Shown here in pieces: positions 43,016-54,944 of a stretch of 64,000 nucleotides of DNA. Origin of the DNA: Wurfbainia villosa (lineage: Eukaryota; Streptophyta; Magnoliopsida; Zingiberales; Zingiberaceae). Where the stretch lies: contig CM046001.1 in assembly GCA_025175895.1 (NCBI GenBank), positions 25,678,314-25,742,313 of the forward strand, given 5' to 3'. How positions within the stretch are numbered: position 1 is the stretch's first letter; each line of letters starts with the position of its first letter. The notes under the pieces are model-generated. The model worked only from the letters and a program-made list of their open reading frames with translations, had not been told where the DNA came from and made no database searches. Both the position numbers and the translations under genes were made by a program.

Positions 43016-43337
43016 CACTCAGGGTGTGCTGAGTTTTCTTCATAACTAAATTTGGATAAGGGTCCTACACGATAATGCCAAATGGCAAGGTCAGGCCGTG
43101 TCAGGCTCTGAAGTGGGCAATGCAGCTCCGTTTTCTCCCCATTTGCTTGATTGTCCATGTGGCTTTCCTTCATGAATCGAATATTCCTTCTTTTTCCTTG
43201 ATTTTTCTTTCCTGAGAATAAAAATATAAAAACTGCAGTTATCTGAACTAAAAGTGCAATATGAAAGTAAATGTTGTGCTTATACATGATATGTGAATGA
43301 AATACTATATAAATATGATAAATAAGCCCTAAAATAT
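43016..43337 (-). repeat. Gyp-1 LTR copy 1, right part
   Basis: Resumes after CACTC. The block 43213-43299 is close to 44561-44645 (GAGAATAAAAATATA, TATCTGAACTAAAAGTGC). It lacks the last 20 or so bases of copy 2 where it joins copy 2 at 43338. Confidence 0.7.
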
Positions 43338-44706
43338 TGATGTTGAATCAACCCGTAAGCTCACGGTCATCGTCAAGTAATAAAAATATCGATCCCATAG
43401 TGACTTTTGGCAAGTACTGGTTGTTTGTAAAGGAAGATTATCTAGAAGAATTAATTGGCTGAGTAATGGACAAGTAAGGAGAATTAGAATAAAGAATTTC
43501 TTTTGAGAATTATCTTAGGATGTCGATTTTACTGTTTTATCAGTTATCAAGTAGATTCTCAAGTATTGGTATGTATTCATGATGGAGACACATTCTAAGG
43601 TAATCATTAGCCTCTCTCAAGGTCATAATGATATATTACATAGACACGATTCCTACTTTCCATGTATTCAATCTCAGGCGACTTTGTTACCTAGAATCCT
43701 ATCACTAGTTTTAGGCGAGTCAAAACCTTAGTCCTACTACCAGTGAATCATAAAAATGTGTCCAAGTAAATCTTCGATGCTCTTAAAATCCACAAGAGGT
43801 TTAATTACTTTCACGATGTTTGTTCGTAGATAACCTTTGCCACTGTTAGAACTTGTCACTAGAACCCCGCCCCCCCCCCCTCGGCACCCTTAAGAACACA
43901 CGGAATAGTAGCTACCTATTACGTAATGTTAATTCAAAAAACACACGGTATAACTAAATCACAAAATACATATCAATAAATAAAAAGAATCATCCAAGAG
44001 AACACGACATAGAGCTACTCCCTAATCCTAGGACCAAGGAGAATTACTCCATAGTTTGGAATGAAGAAGACATTGAAGTACATCTGATACTAGAGCAGAA
44101 TAAGAGTAAAAACTAAACTAGTCGGTGTCGTAGAGGCTTCTTCCTATCCTGAAGCTTCTCCTCGTTGATCCCTCTGAATCCCTTTCCCTTCTACTCCTCC
44201 CTTAGACCACATCCTCTTCCTCCTTAACTCTGAGGATTTTTATAGACTTTTTAGAGAGAAAATCAGGAAAATAGTTGCAAGAAATTTAGAACATGTATCC
44301 TTGAGAAAAATTAGGATTTCGATTATCCTACAGCATGGTCGTATCATTTAGCATGGCCTATGTGTGCTAGGCATTGTGGAGACTTGGCACACCCAAGAAT
44401 CAAGCGTTCTGAAAGAGCTAGGAATAGGTGAGCCCCCTGGCATGCCCTGGGCATGTTGGACTCTAGGAAGTTTAGAAAATGGCTGTTGTGGCTCCATTAG
44501 TTCCCCGTTTCATCGTGGTTGTCCTCCATGACTCTATTATGCCTTCTTTTGTCCCTCTTGAGAGTAAAAATATAGAAATCACAATTATCTGAACTAAAAG
44601 TGCAATATGAAAGTAAATGCTATATTTTATGCATGATATGTGAAAAAAAACCTAAGAAAATCATACTAAATAAATTCTAAAAAGTGTGTATACTTCACAC
44701 TCATCA
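43338..44706 (-). repeat. Gyp-1 LTR copy 2
   Basis: 1369 bp with inverted ends TGATG (43338-43342) and CATCA (44702-44706), next to a PPT-like tract. The phrase near 43350-43410 (CGTCAAGTAATAAAAATATCGATCCC) resembles a block I know from plant gypsy-type LTRs. There is a C run near 43870. No gene. Confidence 0.7.
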
Positions 44707-45317
44707 CACCCCCAAACTTAAACTTTTGCTTGTCCTCAAACAAAGATAAAGAAAGAAATTATGAGTGAGAATCATGATAACTTATTAAAAACTCATCCCA
44801 AGGTTATATAGTCTTGTCGATTCAATCTCGTTGGCTTAACTAAAAGATCCTTGTAGTGCATGTGAATTTTTGACCTTTAAGGTTTTGGACACCAATCCGA
44901 GTCAAATATCCTTTCTACTATGTCCCTTGCATATCCATCATAGAGACACTTACCTGCGAGTATGATTGGATCATCCTTTCCCTATTATACTTAGTCTCAA
45001 AGGAGCACTCAAAATTAGGGAGAAGAAAAGTATGAAATAAACATCAGGTATTTTCCCAATAATTAATTAGTTGGCCTCAAAGGGGAACCCCTATTGGTGC
45101 TTCCCCAGTAGCTACTTGGTCTCAAAAGGGTACTTTAATGATATTTCATCTTTTCTTTTTCCATTTTTTTCCAATCTCTCTTTTTTTTTCTCTTTTTTCT
45201 TTTTTCTTTATTTTTTTTTAACTCTTGAAATGAGTGTTTCTCCAATAACTAAGTATTGTGAAAGTCCTCATGGATATTTGAGTACTAGTCTGGTATAGGG
45301 ATGAACTCTTTTTGGAT
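44707..45317 (-). other. Gyp-1 3' internal noncoding region with PPT
   Basis: Minus strand AAGTTTGGGGGTG at 44707-44720 is a PPT candidate adjoining LTR copy 2. Read on minus, GTTGAGGACAAGCAAAAG just before it resembles the sequence that precedes PPTs in Athila/Tat-type gypsy elements (from memory, not searched). The rest is low-complexity T-rich DNA (45165-45225). No supported ORF. Interrupted by Ang-3 at 45323. Confidence 0.6.
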
Positions 45318-45322
45318 ACCTC

Positions 45323-47395
45323 TGTAGGGTGGATGCTTCGGAGACTCATTGGCTCCCATGTCCCCGGATTAAAATTTTCACTAATGAAAGAATTAATCCG
45401 GATGTGATGAGCTTCCTTAGCACAACCTATTCGTCGTTGTGCTAACAACTTGAGTGGTCGCTTGAACAAACTAGTTGTTCAAGCAACACAACTCTTCTAG
45501 TTGGTTAGCCGCGGAAGAGACGACGGATGGATCGCCGGTTTTTGTGTTTGTCTTCGGGGTCCATGATTATACAATATATATTCATAAACACACATGCATA
45601 ATCAAAATATTAAAGAACATATTCAGATCTGTACATAAAGTTAAAATAACTTTATACCTCACGATCTTCTACCGTATGTCCTATCCTTCTCGTGGACGAC
45701 GTGTGGACGAAGTTCCTCCACGAGTAGAAGCCTTCTAGATCACTTTCTTCTCTACCTTGTCCGCTGCGAACAAAGAGAAGAACTCGCAAATACCTTTCCT
45801 ATCTAGAACCGGCCACCAAATTAGGGAATTTGGTGCAACCGCCGACCAAGGAGCAATGGATGATGCGCCGGCCAACTTGTAAAGAGAGCGTCACACGCCA
45901 CCAAGGAGAAAGGAAGGAGGAAGACCACCGGCCACCAATGGAAGGAGAACCGCCGGCTAAGGAAGAAGAGAAAAGCCTTAATGATGGGCGCCGGCCAAGT
46001 ATTGATGGATCAAATTGGGCGCCGGCAACAACAAGAAGGAAGAAGAAGTTGCCGCCCACTTTTCTCCAAACCCTAGCCGCCCACTTGTGGATTAACCAAA
46101 CCCTAACTCCAATTCCTTGATCCTTGATGTCATCCAACCCTAGCCATCTATTTATAGAATAGGGCTTAAGCCTCCTTTAATCTCCACCGTTGGATCTAGG
46201 GATTTAATCTCCACCGTCGGATCTAGGGTTTTATCCCAACCGTAGGATCTAGGGTTTAATCCCAACCATCGGATCTAGGATTTCATCTCAACCATCGGAT
46301 CTAGGGTTTTATCCCAACCGTCGGATCTAAGGATCTAATCCCAACCGTCGATTCTAGGATTTCATCCTAACCATCGGATCTAGGGATTTAATCCCAACAG
46401 TTGGTTCTAGGGTTTCATCCAACCATCGGATCTAGGGATTTAATCCCAACCGTTGGTTCTAGGTTTTGTTTTACATTCTTGGATCTAGACTTCACAAGGA
46501 TTATATTAGGCTACGATAGGGACCATAAGGAGGAGTTGGGTCTTGGCCACCCGATGGATCGGAACCACACAAACTTGATCCATCAATGATGTTCCATTCC
46601 ACTAGAGGATCATCATTGAACTACCTCACCAACCCCCATAAATCAATATGGGCTCCATATATTATTTGTACATTAATCTCCCCGTGTTTAAGATATCGAA
46701 TGTCCGTCAATTAATTGATTTACTGACCATCAATTAATTAACATCTAATTCCTCGAGGAGTACCACTCAACCTTATCATCATGTTGACTAAGTCAACCAG
46801 CTGGGTTTACATGATGAACCTTATGAGCTCCTCAAGGGGACATCATCAACCTAATATATAGGACACGGTTTCCTCCTATAATCAACGACACACCATGTAA
46901 ATAATATTATTTCCCAACTTACGCATATTGATTTAATCCATCTAAATCTCACCCATCGTAAATCAAAGAAATAAATACTAAGTACATGTGCCCGTTATTA
47001 TATCGATTAAGAGCATGTACAACATAATAATATCCGAGGTCCGATTCAATTATGTAGTCAGACTAAATCAATCACCTCTATGTCGGTCCTACTAATACAC
47101 CTAAGTGTACTAGTGTAACTCTATGTTCAAGATAAAACAATACCAAGCTACACTACAACCATGCCAATGGTTTAAAACCATCTTGGTTATGAGCCTTCTA
47201 CTTATATTTATATGGATCGATAACATGATCTTCTCGTACTACACCAAGCACCATGTTATCTACAATGTAAAATATTAGACAATATGCACACATATATAAT
47301 GAATATATAAAATGCAAACAATGATCATGTGATTCTTATTTCAAAATAAAATGTTCATACAAAAAGAGCTAGGCTTTCAAAGATACATTCCAACA
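45323..47395 (-). repeat. Ang-3 3' LTR
   Basis: 2073 bp. Only 3 differences by eye in the first 390 bp against the 5' LTR, but a 26-bp block at 45879-45904 differs at 16 positions and 46917-47300 has about ten small indels. Minisatellite of about 11 units at 46180-46460. Confidence 0.92.
46180..46460 (-). repeat. Minisatellite in the Ang-3 3' LTR
   Basis: About 11 units of 25-27 bp with core CCAACCGTCGGATCTAGG (plus strand). Same repeat as in the Ang-2 LTR, expanded. Confidence 0.88.
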
Positions 47396-47915
47396 ATCTC
47401 CCACTTATACTAAAAGACTATGCCATCACTCGCCATACATCCGATCCCCATGTCCTCCACATGCCTATCAAACGCTACCGGAAGGGCCTTAGTGAATGGA
47501 TCCGCCAGTTATCCTCTCGATGCAATCTTGGCGATAAGAACTTCTCCTCGCTTACGATCTCTCGTATGAGGTGGTACTTGCGCTCTATGTGTTTACTCGC
47601 TTTATGGGCTCGTGGTTCCTTCGAGTTTGCAATCGACTACCACTATTATCACAATAAATTGTGATAGTTCGGGCAAAACCAGAATCACATCCAAGTCCAT
47701 CAAGAAGTTGAGCCATACTTCCTTGGTCGCCTCAGGTCGCCACATACTCACCTTCCATGGTAGAGTCCGCCACGCATTTCGCTGACACTCCTCCATGCTA
47801 TGGCTCCACCTCCAAAAGTAAACACAAACCCCGAGGTAGACTTACTCTTGTCCCTATCGAATCAACTGTAACCCACAGGACTAATTGATCCGCCTAGAAA
47901 CCAAAGATATAATCC
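47396..47915 (-). pseudogene. pol: Ang-3 RNase H remnant
   Basis: Preceded by the PPT (minus, CTCCCACTTATA reversed). Pieces of RNase H are readable in several frames: FAIDYHYYHN-type region corresponds to the YCDNNS block, and WLNFLMDLDVI, STMEGE-like and GGGAIAW-like pieces occur. Many 1-2 base indels break the frame. Compare 27440-27930 of Ang-2, which is less broken here. Confidence 0.75.
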
Positions 47916-50216
47916 CTAGTCCTTCGTGTACTTCAATATATGCTTTACACAGTCCAATGTCCCTATCCAGATTACTCGATATTCGCTAACCATGCCTACA
48001 AAGCAGATATCCGGTCTCGCATATAGCATAGCATACATAAGGCTTCCATCACAAGCATAAGGAACCACCTTCATATCCTCTATCTCCTTTGATGTTTTGG
48101 GACACATCTCTTTAGATAAAGGAACTCCATGCCTAAAGGTAGAAACCTTTCTTGGAGTTTGCATGCTAAAACGAGCAAGGATAGTGTCAATGTATGAAGC
48201 TTGAGATAAGCACAACATCCTTTTCGATCCCTTATAACTTTGATCCCAAGGATGTGTCCTACTTCTCCCAAGTCCTTCTATCAAACTGCTTGACAACTAT
48301 ACTCTTACGCTCCGATAACACTTTGATATTGTTGCCAACTAACAAAATGTCATCTACGATAGTACAAGAAACACCACTACGTTTCCGCCACATCTCTTGT
48401 ATACACAAGGCTCATCCGGACTTTGAATAAATCCATATGACTGGATTACCTCATCAAAGCGGATGTTCCAAGATCTAGAAGCTTGCTTCAATCCATAAAT
48501 GGACCGATTAAGCTTACATACAAGATGCTCTTTGCCTTTAGCAATGAATCCCTCTGGTTGGCGCATATAGATGTTCTCCTCAAGACTTCCGTTAAGGAAA
48601 GCTGTCTTGACATCCATCTGTCAAATCTCATAATCCATATGAGCAGCTATAGATAAGAGAATCCGGATAGACTTAAGCATAGCTACCGGCGAAAAGGTCT
48701 CCTCATAATCGATACCCTCTTTCTGAGTATACCCTTTCGCAACAAGCCTAGCTTTGAAGGTCTCAACCTTCCCGTCTACTCCTCTCTTTCTCTTGTAGAT
48801 CCACTTGCATCCAATGGTTTTTACACCATCGGGTGGTTCTACTAGCTCCCAGACTTGATTAGAATCCATAGATTCTATCTCTGAATTCATCGCACTTTGC
48901 CAAGATACCACATCTCTATCCCGGATTGCCTCATCATATGTCCAGGGATCAGGTTCATGTTCACCAGGGACTAAGTCCGAAGACTCTCCCAAAAACATGA
49001 ATCTGTCAGGTTGTCTAACAACCCTCCCACTACGACGAGGTGCCTCCTGTGTATGCTCTGTGACACGCGGTGCAGTGACTTGTGGTGTCTCCTCTTGTAC
49101 CGATGGTACTGAGGTCGGGACTTCCCCTGTCAACTCCTCAAGAACAATCCTACTCTTGGGCTTGTGGTTCATTACATAATCCTCCTCTAGAAATCTGGCG
49201 TTCGTGGAAACGATCACCCTCTGATCTCTAGGATTATAAAACAAACCACCTTTCGTTTCCTTAGGGTAGCCAACAAATATGCATACTTCTGTACGAGGTT
49301 CCAACTTACCAAAGATCGCCTTTCAAAGACATGCGGACTCCCATATCCGAATATGTTTAGACTAGGTTTTGCCTACCCACAATTCTACAGGGGTAGAAGG
49401 TACTGATTTAGATGGAACCAAGTTCAGAGTGTACATTGCTGTATCCAGTGCATACCCCCAGAACGAAACAGGTAACTCAGAATAACTCATCATCGATCTG
49501 ACCATCTCTATAAGAGTCCTATTCCTTCGCTCCGCTACACCATTCTGCTGGGGTGTGCCAGGTGCAGACAATTGGGATTGAATCCCAGCCTCTGATAAGT
49601 AACTCCTAAACTCTCCCAAGAGGTACTCGCCACCACGATCAGATCGTAATGTCTTGATACTTTTACCTTGACGGTTCTCCACATCAGCCTTGAATTCTTT
49701 GAACTTGTCAAAGCATTCAGACTTGCGGCGCATCAAGTAAATGTATCCATACCTTGAATAATCGTCTATAAATGAGACGAAGTATTCAAAGCCACCTCTT
49801 GCCTGGATAGACATAGGACCACACAAATCAGAATGAACCAATTCTAACACATCTTTGGCTCTATACCCCTTGGCCTTAAAAGGTCTCTTGGTCATTTTAC
49901 CTTCCAAGCAAGATTCGCAGGTTGGGAGATCCTCCACCACTAATGAACCCAAAGGTCCATCAGCTATCAGCCTTTGAATTCTACTTAGGTTAATATGACC
50001 AAGCCTTAGATGCCAAAGATATGTTTGGTTCATTTGCGAAGGTTCTTTTCTCTTATTAGATTTAGAAGATGAGTTATTTACTTCTATTTGCATCGTGGGA
50101 GTTTTTGGGTCAATAGTATATAAATTGCCAACCAATGTACCAGAACAGATAATCTCCCTATTCCTTTTTATAACCACCTTGTCATTAAAAGAAACAGAAT
50201 ATCCATCCAAAAACAA
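47916..50216 (-). pseudogene. pol: Ang-3 pol: integrase and RT
   Basis: 50216-49362: GAG-pre-IN (MNQTYLWHLRLGHI, CESCLEGK), integrase HSDLCGP, LRSDRGGEY, NGVAERRNR, all catalytic residues present, up to VELWVGKT and a stop. 49304-48621: integrase C-terminus (VCIFVGYPKETKG) and RT (CKWIYKRKRGVD, EETFSPVAMLKS). TGA at 48618-48620 replaces Trp before QMDVKTAFLNGS. At 48354 one base is missing within the codons for LYVDD, so the frame is lost exactly at the active site. 48296-47916: FSMQTPRKVSTFRHGVPLSK, MLYARPDIC. The rest of the frame is open and close to what a live copy would need. Confidence 0.9.
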
Positions 50217-51280
50217 TTTAGAAACTGAAATTAAATTCTTTCTAAAAGTAGGTACATAAAGACAATTTCAAAACCAAAAATTTATTCCTATCAAAAGATA
50301 AATAAACGTCTCCCACTGCAATAGCCGCCACCTTTGAAGCATTGCCCATGAAGATGGTAATCTCTCCCTCAGCTAGTCGTCGGGTTTCCTGGAACCCCTG
50401 CAAAGTATTGCAGACATGATCAGTGGCTCCTGTATCTACACACCAGGCACTGGTAGATAACACCGCTAAACATGTTTCAACAACTAAACAAGAAGATATA
50501 CCTTTGTTCTTTCGGCGAGGACAGTCCGCCTTCCAATGTCCAGTCTGCTTGCAAGTGAAGCACTTGCCTTTCGGCTTCTTCACTCCTGCCTGAGGTCCCA
50601 TTGCCACCTTCTTCGCTCCACCTTGCTTCTTCTTCTTCTTACCTTTCGGTTTAGAGGAAGAAACCTTCTGAGCGACCATGGTTTGAGCACTCTGACGAAA
50701 AAGCCCCTCTGCCGCCTGGAGTTCTGTCAGAAGCTCCGCCAACGAATACAACCTTTTGTTCATGTTGTAGTTGAGGCAGAACTGCTCAAAACTCCTAGGC
50801 AGAGACTGGAGAATGATATCGACTTGGGTTTCCCCATCGATCTCAGCTCCTAGGACTTCCATCTCATTAAGATGAGCCATCATCTTGAGAACATGATCCC
50901 TAACGGGTGTTCCCTCGATCATGGAGGTCGTCATCAAGTTTCTCATAGCCTCTCGCTTAGCCCTACTCGATGTCCAAAAGTTCCTTGAGATTGAACATCA
51001 TGTCATAAGCGTGGCTATGGCACGATGTCGATGTTGCGACACATTTGACATAGATGCCAAAATGTAACACCGCGCCATCTCATCGCCTTTAACCCATTTC
51101 TTATAACGCTCTTTCTCCTTTTCATCGTGAGTCATCGGTGGACTTAGGAGGACAGACCTCAAGAGTACAAATTTGTACTCCTCAGCTTAAGACAATATCC
51201 GAGTTTCTTTTCCAATCAATGTAGTTTGGACCAGTAAGTTTGTTTTCTTTTAAAATCACAGCAAGTGGGTTGAAAGCCAT
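50217..51280 (-). pseudogene. gag: Ang-3 gag and protease
   Basis: ATG at 51280 (MAFNPLAVILKENKLTGPNYIDWKR). The first third is broken by a stop and indels. From 50946 the frame is open: MIEGTPVRDHVLKMMAHL, ILQSLPRSFEQFCLNYNMN, a Lys-rich linker, CCHC knuckle (CFTCKQTGHWKADCP) and protease motif CVDTGATDHVC, up to a frameshift near 50240. Gag and PR share a frame. The damage upstream fits either decay or the local sequence-quality problem noted for this element. Confidence 0.88.
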
Positions 51281-52324
51281 TTGAAAATCCTAAAAATCAC
51301 AATGATCAAAATATTAGATTTCAAATATTATTGATTCCTCAAAATAATAAAATCCCGAAATCAACCAACACCTCAAATCACCGATAATGTCGCATGCCAC
51401 GCAGTGTGGACGTATACGAATTCTACATTTGTAAGAGGAGGTTTTACCCATTAATTTTATTATCTTGTCAACCTTACTTTTTGACAAATAAAATTAATAG
51501 TTGGTTCCTCTTTGGCCCTACAAATAAAAGCAGTGACTCCGATGGGGAGGATACCTTTATTTGTATCTAAGTGTGCACCATTACACGATACTAAGGAAAT
51601 TATTTCGGATTATGTGCCTTACCGCTGTGGAAGTACACATGCTCCTAGATAATTTCCTATAACCATTATTTGACCTAGTGATCCGCAAACAAACCCGTCC
51701 GCAGGGAGGAAGGCACTCAGAGCCAACACACAAGTTTGTTTGCATCACACGTCAAATTGTAATGGAGGCCGCGGGAATTAATTAAAATATCCCTCTCCCA
51801 CTTAGTAAATTGCAATCGAGGAATTTTAAACATACACAACATGCATATAAAACAAATAAGCAATAAATATGGAAAAACAGAATTTTTTCCAACTATTATG
51901 GCATTGTCCTCCAATATGCATCCCGTCGTGTCGCCACCTCGTCCGCTCCATCTTTTCCCGTGCACAAGTCACCAAAGAGTTCCGAGCCGAGATAAATCAT
52001 TTTATTTACATCCATCGATCCTATACTCCACGAAGGAGTGTACAAATAGTCTAGATCGAAAGTAAACTAAAATGATCGGCTAAACAATGTCGTATTTAAT
52101 TACAAAAATTAAATACTAATCTAGCCTCGTCAACACCGAGGATTCAAATAATAAATTTTTACACACATCCATTCACATACACACACATGGCCATAATAGT
52201 CGGATCTTATGCCTGCAACCAAAGAGTTAAACTACGCATATCCTACTATTATCCGGCACATATAATATATGAAAAATGCATAAAAATTAACCGAATCCTA
52301 AACACACAAAATCGGAAACCTGTG
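51281..52324 (-). other. Ang-3 leader
   Basis: About 1.04 kb untranslated leader, collinear with the Ang-2 leader. No supported ORF. Confidence 0.65.
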
Positions 52325-52336
52325 GCTCTGATACCA
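52325..52336 (-). other. Ang-3 primer binding site
   Basis: Minus strand TGGTATCAGAGC, two bases from the 5' LTR. Initiator tRNA-Met type. Confidence 0.9.
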
Positions 52337-52338
52337 AT

Positions 52339-54420
52339 TGTAGGGTGGATGCTTCGGAGACTCATTGGCTCCCATGTCCCCGGATTAAAATTTTCACTAA
52401 TGAAAGAATTAATCCGGATGGGATGAGCTTCCTTAGCACAACCTATTCGTCGTCGTGCTAACAACTTGAGTGGTCGCTTGAACAAACTAGTTGTTCAAGC
52501 AACACAACTCTTCTAGTTGGTTAGCCGCGGAAGAGACGACGGATGGATCGCCGGTTTTTGTGTTTGTCTTCGGGGTCCATGATTATACAATATATATTCA
52601 TAAACACACATGCATAATCAAAATATTAAAGAACATATTCAGATCTGTACATAAAGTTAAAATAACTTTATACCTCACGATCTTCTACCGTATGCCCTAT
52701 CCTTCTCGTGGACGACGTGTGGACGAAGTTCCTCCACGAGTAGAAGCCTTCTAGATCACTTTCTTCTCTACCTTGTCCGTTGCGAACAAAGAGAAGAACT
52801 CGCAAATACCTTTCCAATCTAGAACCGGCCACCAAATTAGGGAATTTGGTGCAACCGCCGGCCAAGGAGCAATGGATGATGCGCCGGCCAACTTCAAGAA
52901 GAGTTGCCGCCGGCCACTTTGGAGAAAGGAAGGAGGAAGACCACCGGCCACCAATGGAAGGAGAACCGCCGGCTAAGGAAGAAGAGAAAAGCCTTAATGA
53001 TGGGCGTCGGCCAAGTATTGATGGATCAAATTGGGCGCCGGCAACAACTAGAAGGACGAAGAAGTTGCCGCCCACTTTTCTCCAAACCCTAGCCGCCCAC
53101 TTGTGGATTAACCAAACCCTAACTCCAATTCCTTGATCCTTGATGCCGCCCAACCCTAGCCATCTATTTATAGAATAGAGCTTAAGCCTCCTTTAATCTC
53201 CACCGTCGGATCTAGGGATTTAATCTCCACCGTCGGATCTAGGGTTTTATCCCAACCGTAAGATCTAGGGTTTAATCCCAACCATCGGATCTAGGATTTC
53301 ATCCCAACCATCGGATCTAGAGTTTTATCCCAACCGTCGGATCTAAGGATCTAATCCCAACCGTCGATTCTAGGATTTCATCCTAACCATCAGATCTAGG
53401 GATTTAATCCCAACCGTTGGTTCTAGGGTTTCATCCAACCATCGGATCTAGGGATTTAATCCCAACCGTTGGTTCTAGGTTTTGTTTTACATTCTTGGAT
53501 CTAGACTTCACAAGGATTATATTAGGCTACGATAGGGACCATAAGGAGGAGTTGGGTCTTGGCCACCCGATGGATCGGAACCACACAAACTTGATCCATC
53601 AATGATGTTCCATTCCACTAGAGGATCATCATTGAACTACCTCACCAACCCCCATAAATCAATATGGGCTCCATATATTATTTGTACATTAATCTCCCCG
53701 TGTTTAAGATATCGAATGTCCGTCAATTAATTGATTTACTGACCATCAATTAATTAACATCTAATTCCTCGAGTAGTACCACTCAACCTTATCATCATGT
53801 TGACTAAGTCAACCAGCTGGGTTTACATGATGAACCTTATGAGCTCCTCAAGGGGACATCATCAACCTAATATATAGGACACGGTTTCCTCCTATAATCA
53901 ACGGCACACCATGTAAATAATATTATTTCCCAACTTACCGGGCATATTGATTTAATCCATCTAAATCTCACCCACTGGTAAATCAAAGAAATAAATACTA
54001 AGTACATGTGCCCGTTATTATATCGGGATTAAGAGCATGTACAACATAATATCCGAGGTCCGATTCAATTATGTAGTCAGTACTAAATTGAATCACCTCT
54101 ATGTCGGTCCTACTCAATACACCTAAGTGTACTAGTGTAACTCTATGTTCAAGATAAAACAATACCAAGCTACACTACAACCATGCCAATGGTTTGTCCA
54201 AAACCATCTTGGTTGTGAGCCTTTACTTATATTTTACAAGGTTCTGATAACATGATCTTCTGTGCCACACCAAGCACCATGTTATCTACAATGTAAAATA
54301 TTAGACAATATACTCACATATATAATGAATATATAAAATGCAAATAATGATCATGTGATTCTTATTTCAAAATAAAATGTTCATACAAAAAGAGCTAGAC
54401 TTTCAGTATACATTCCAACA
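52339..54420 (-). repeat. Ang-3 5' LTR
   Basis: 2082 bp, plus-strand TGTAGGGTGG to ACATTCCAACA before ACCTC. Carries the minisatellite at about 53200-53480. In the blocks where the two LTRs differ, this copy agrees with Ang-2, so it is the undisturbed one. Confidence 0.92.
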
Positions 54421-54425
54421 ACCTC

Positions 54426-54944
54426 TACCCTATAGATTGTGTAAAAAGTGAAACAAAGTTTTTATCAAGTAGGCCAAAAGGATCTTTACCGATCTTAACT
54501 AAGTTCAATTATATACCTTGGATAAAAGAAATAACAAGCCATCGTATATTACCTAGTTTTTATGTAAGGTAATATGTGTAGAAAAATATGTTGACAATGC
54601 GAAGAAATATGTGAAAGTATTCTAATAATGCAAGGTACTATGTGTAGAAAATATGTAAATAGAAAATTAACTAACTACCCCCTCTCCCAAACATAAAATA
54701 TGCATTGTCCTCAATGTATAGAAGGGTAGAAATAATGTAGACTACTTAGGAGGACGAGGTGGAAAGAAATGACCTTGTGAAAGGTACCAATGGTACATGG
54801 ACTCTATCATCTATGTTTAAGTGCTATGTTCAGCCCGCTGCTCCCTTCGGTCTATGTGTAGTGCATCCAGGGAGGACTAAATCCCAGCATATGCATCATC
54901 AGAAGTGCTAGCACCTGGATAAGAAGAGCCAAAAGAAAAAGAAT
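54426..54944 (-). pseudogene. Gyp-1 ORF tail and downstream noncoding
   Basis: Continues the gypsy remnant right of Ang-3. On the minus strand 54944-54790 looks like the end of a coding region, and ATTGAGGACAATGCAT at about 54700-54720 with GGGAGAGGGGG next to it resembles the segment that follows the last ORF in Athila/Tat-type elements. No domain is recognisable; the lineage call is tentative. Sire-4 starts at 54945. Confidence 0.4.

Larger units (their letters stand above)
45323..54420 (-). mobile_element. Ang-3: young Angela/Tork-like Ty1/copia element
   Basis: 9.1 kb, minus strand, perfect ACCTC duplication (45318-45322, 54421-54425). LTRs 45323-47395 and 52339-54420, PBS at 52325-52336, PPT at 47396-47411. 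Same family as Ang-2 (LTR, leader and pol all collinear), but without the large internal deletions. Pol is almost one frame from 50216 to 48355, with one Trp-to-stop and a frameshift at the YVDD motif; gag is more damaged. Confidence 0.93.

Noticed and set aside
43868..43881. C-rich run as a possible regulatory or G-quadruplex site
   Set aside because: Single homopolymer-like run in a decayed LTR, as also at 37728 and 56480; likely slippage.
45830..46137. Overlapping frames on both strands in the Ang-3 LTR (also 52668-53153)
   Set aside because: GC-rich LTR segment giving chance open frames on both strands; no domain.
54426..54944. Host gene between Ang-3 and Sire-4
   Set aside because: Its two sides rejoin at the ACCTC duplication with 45317, so it is one gypsy-like remnant; no host protein recognised.
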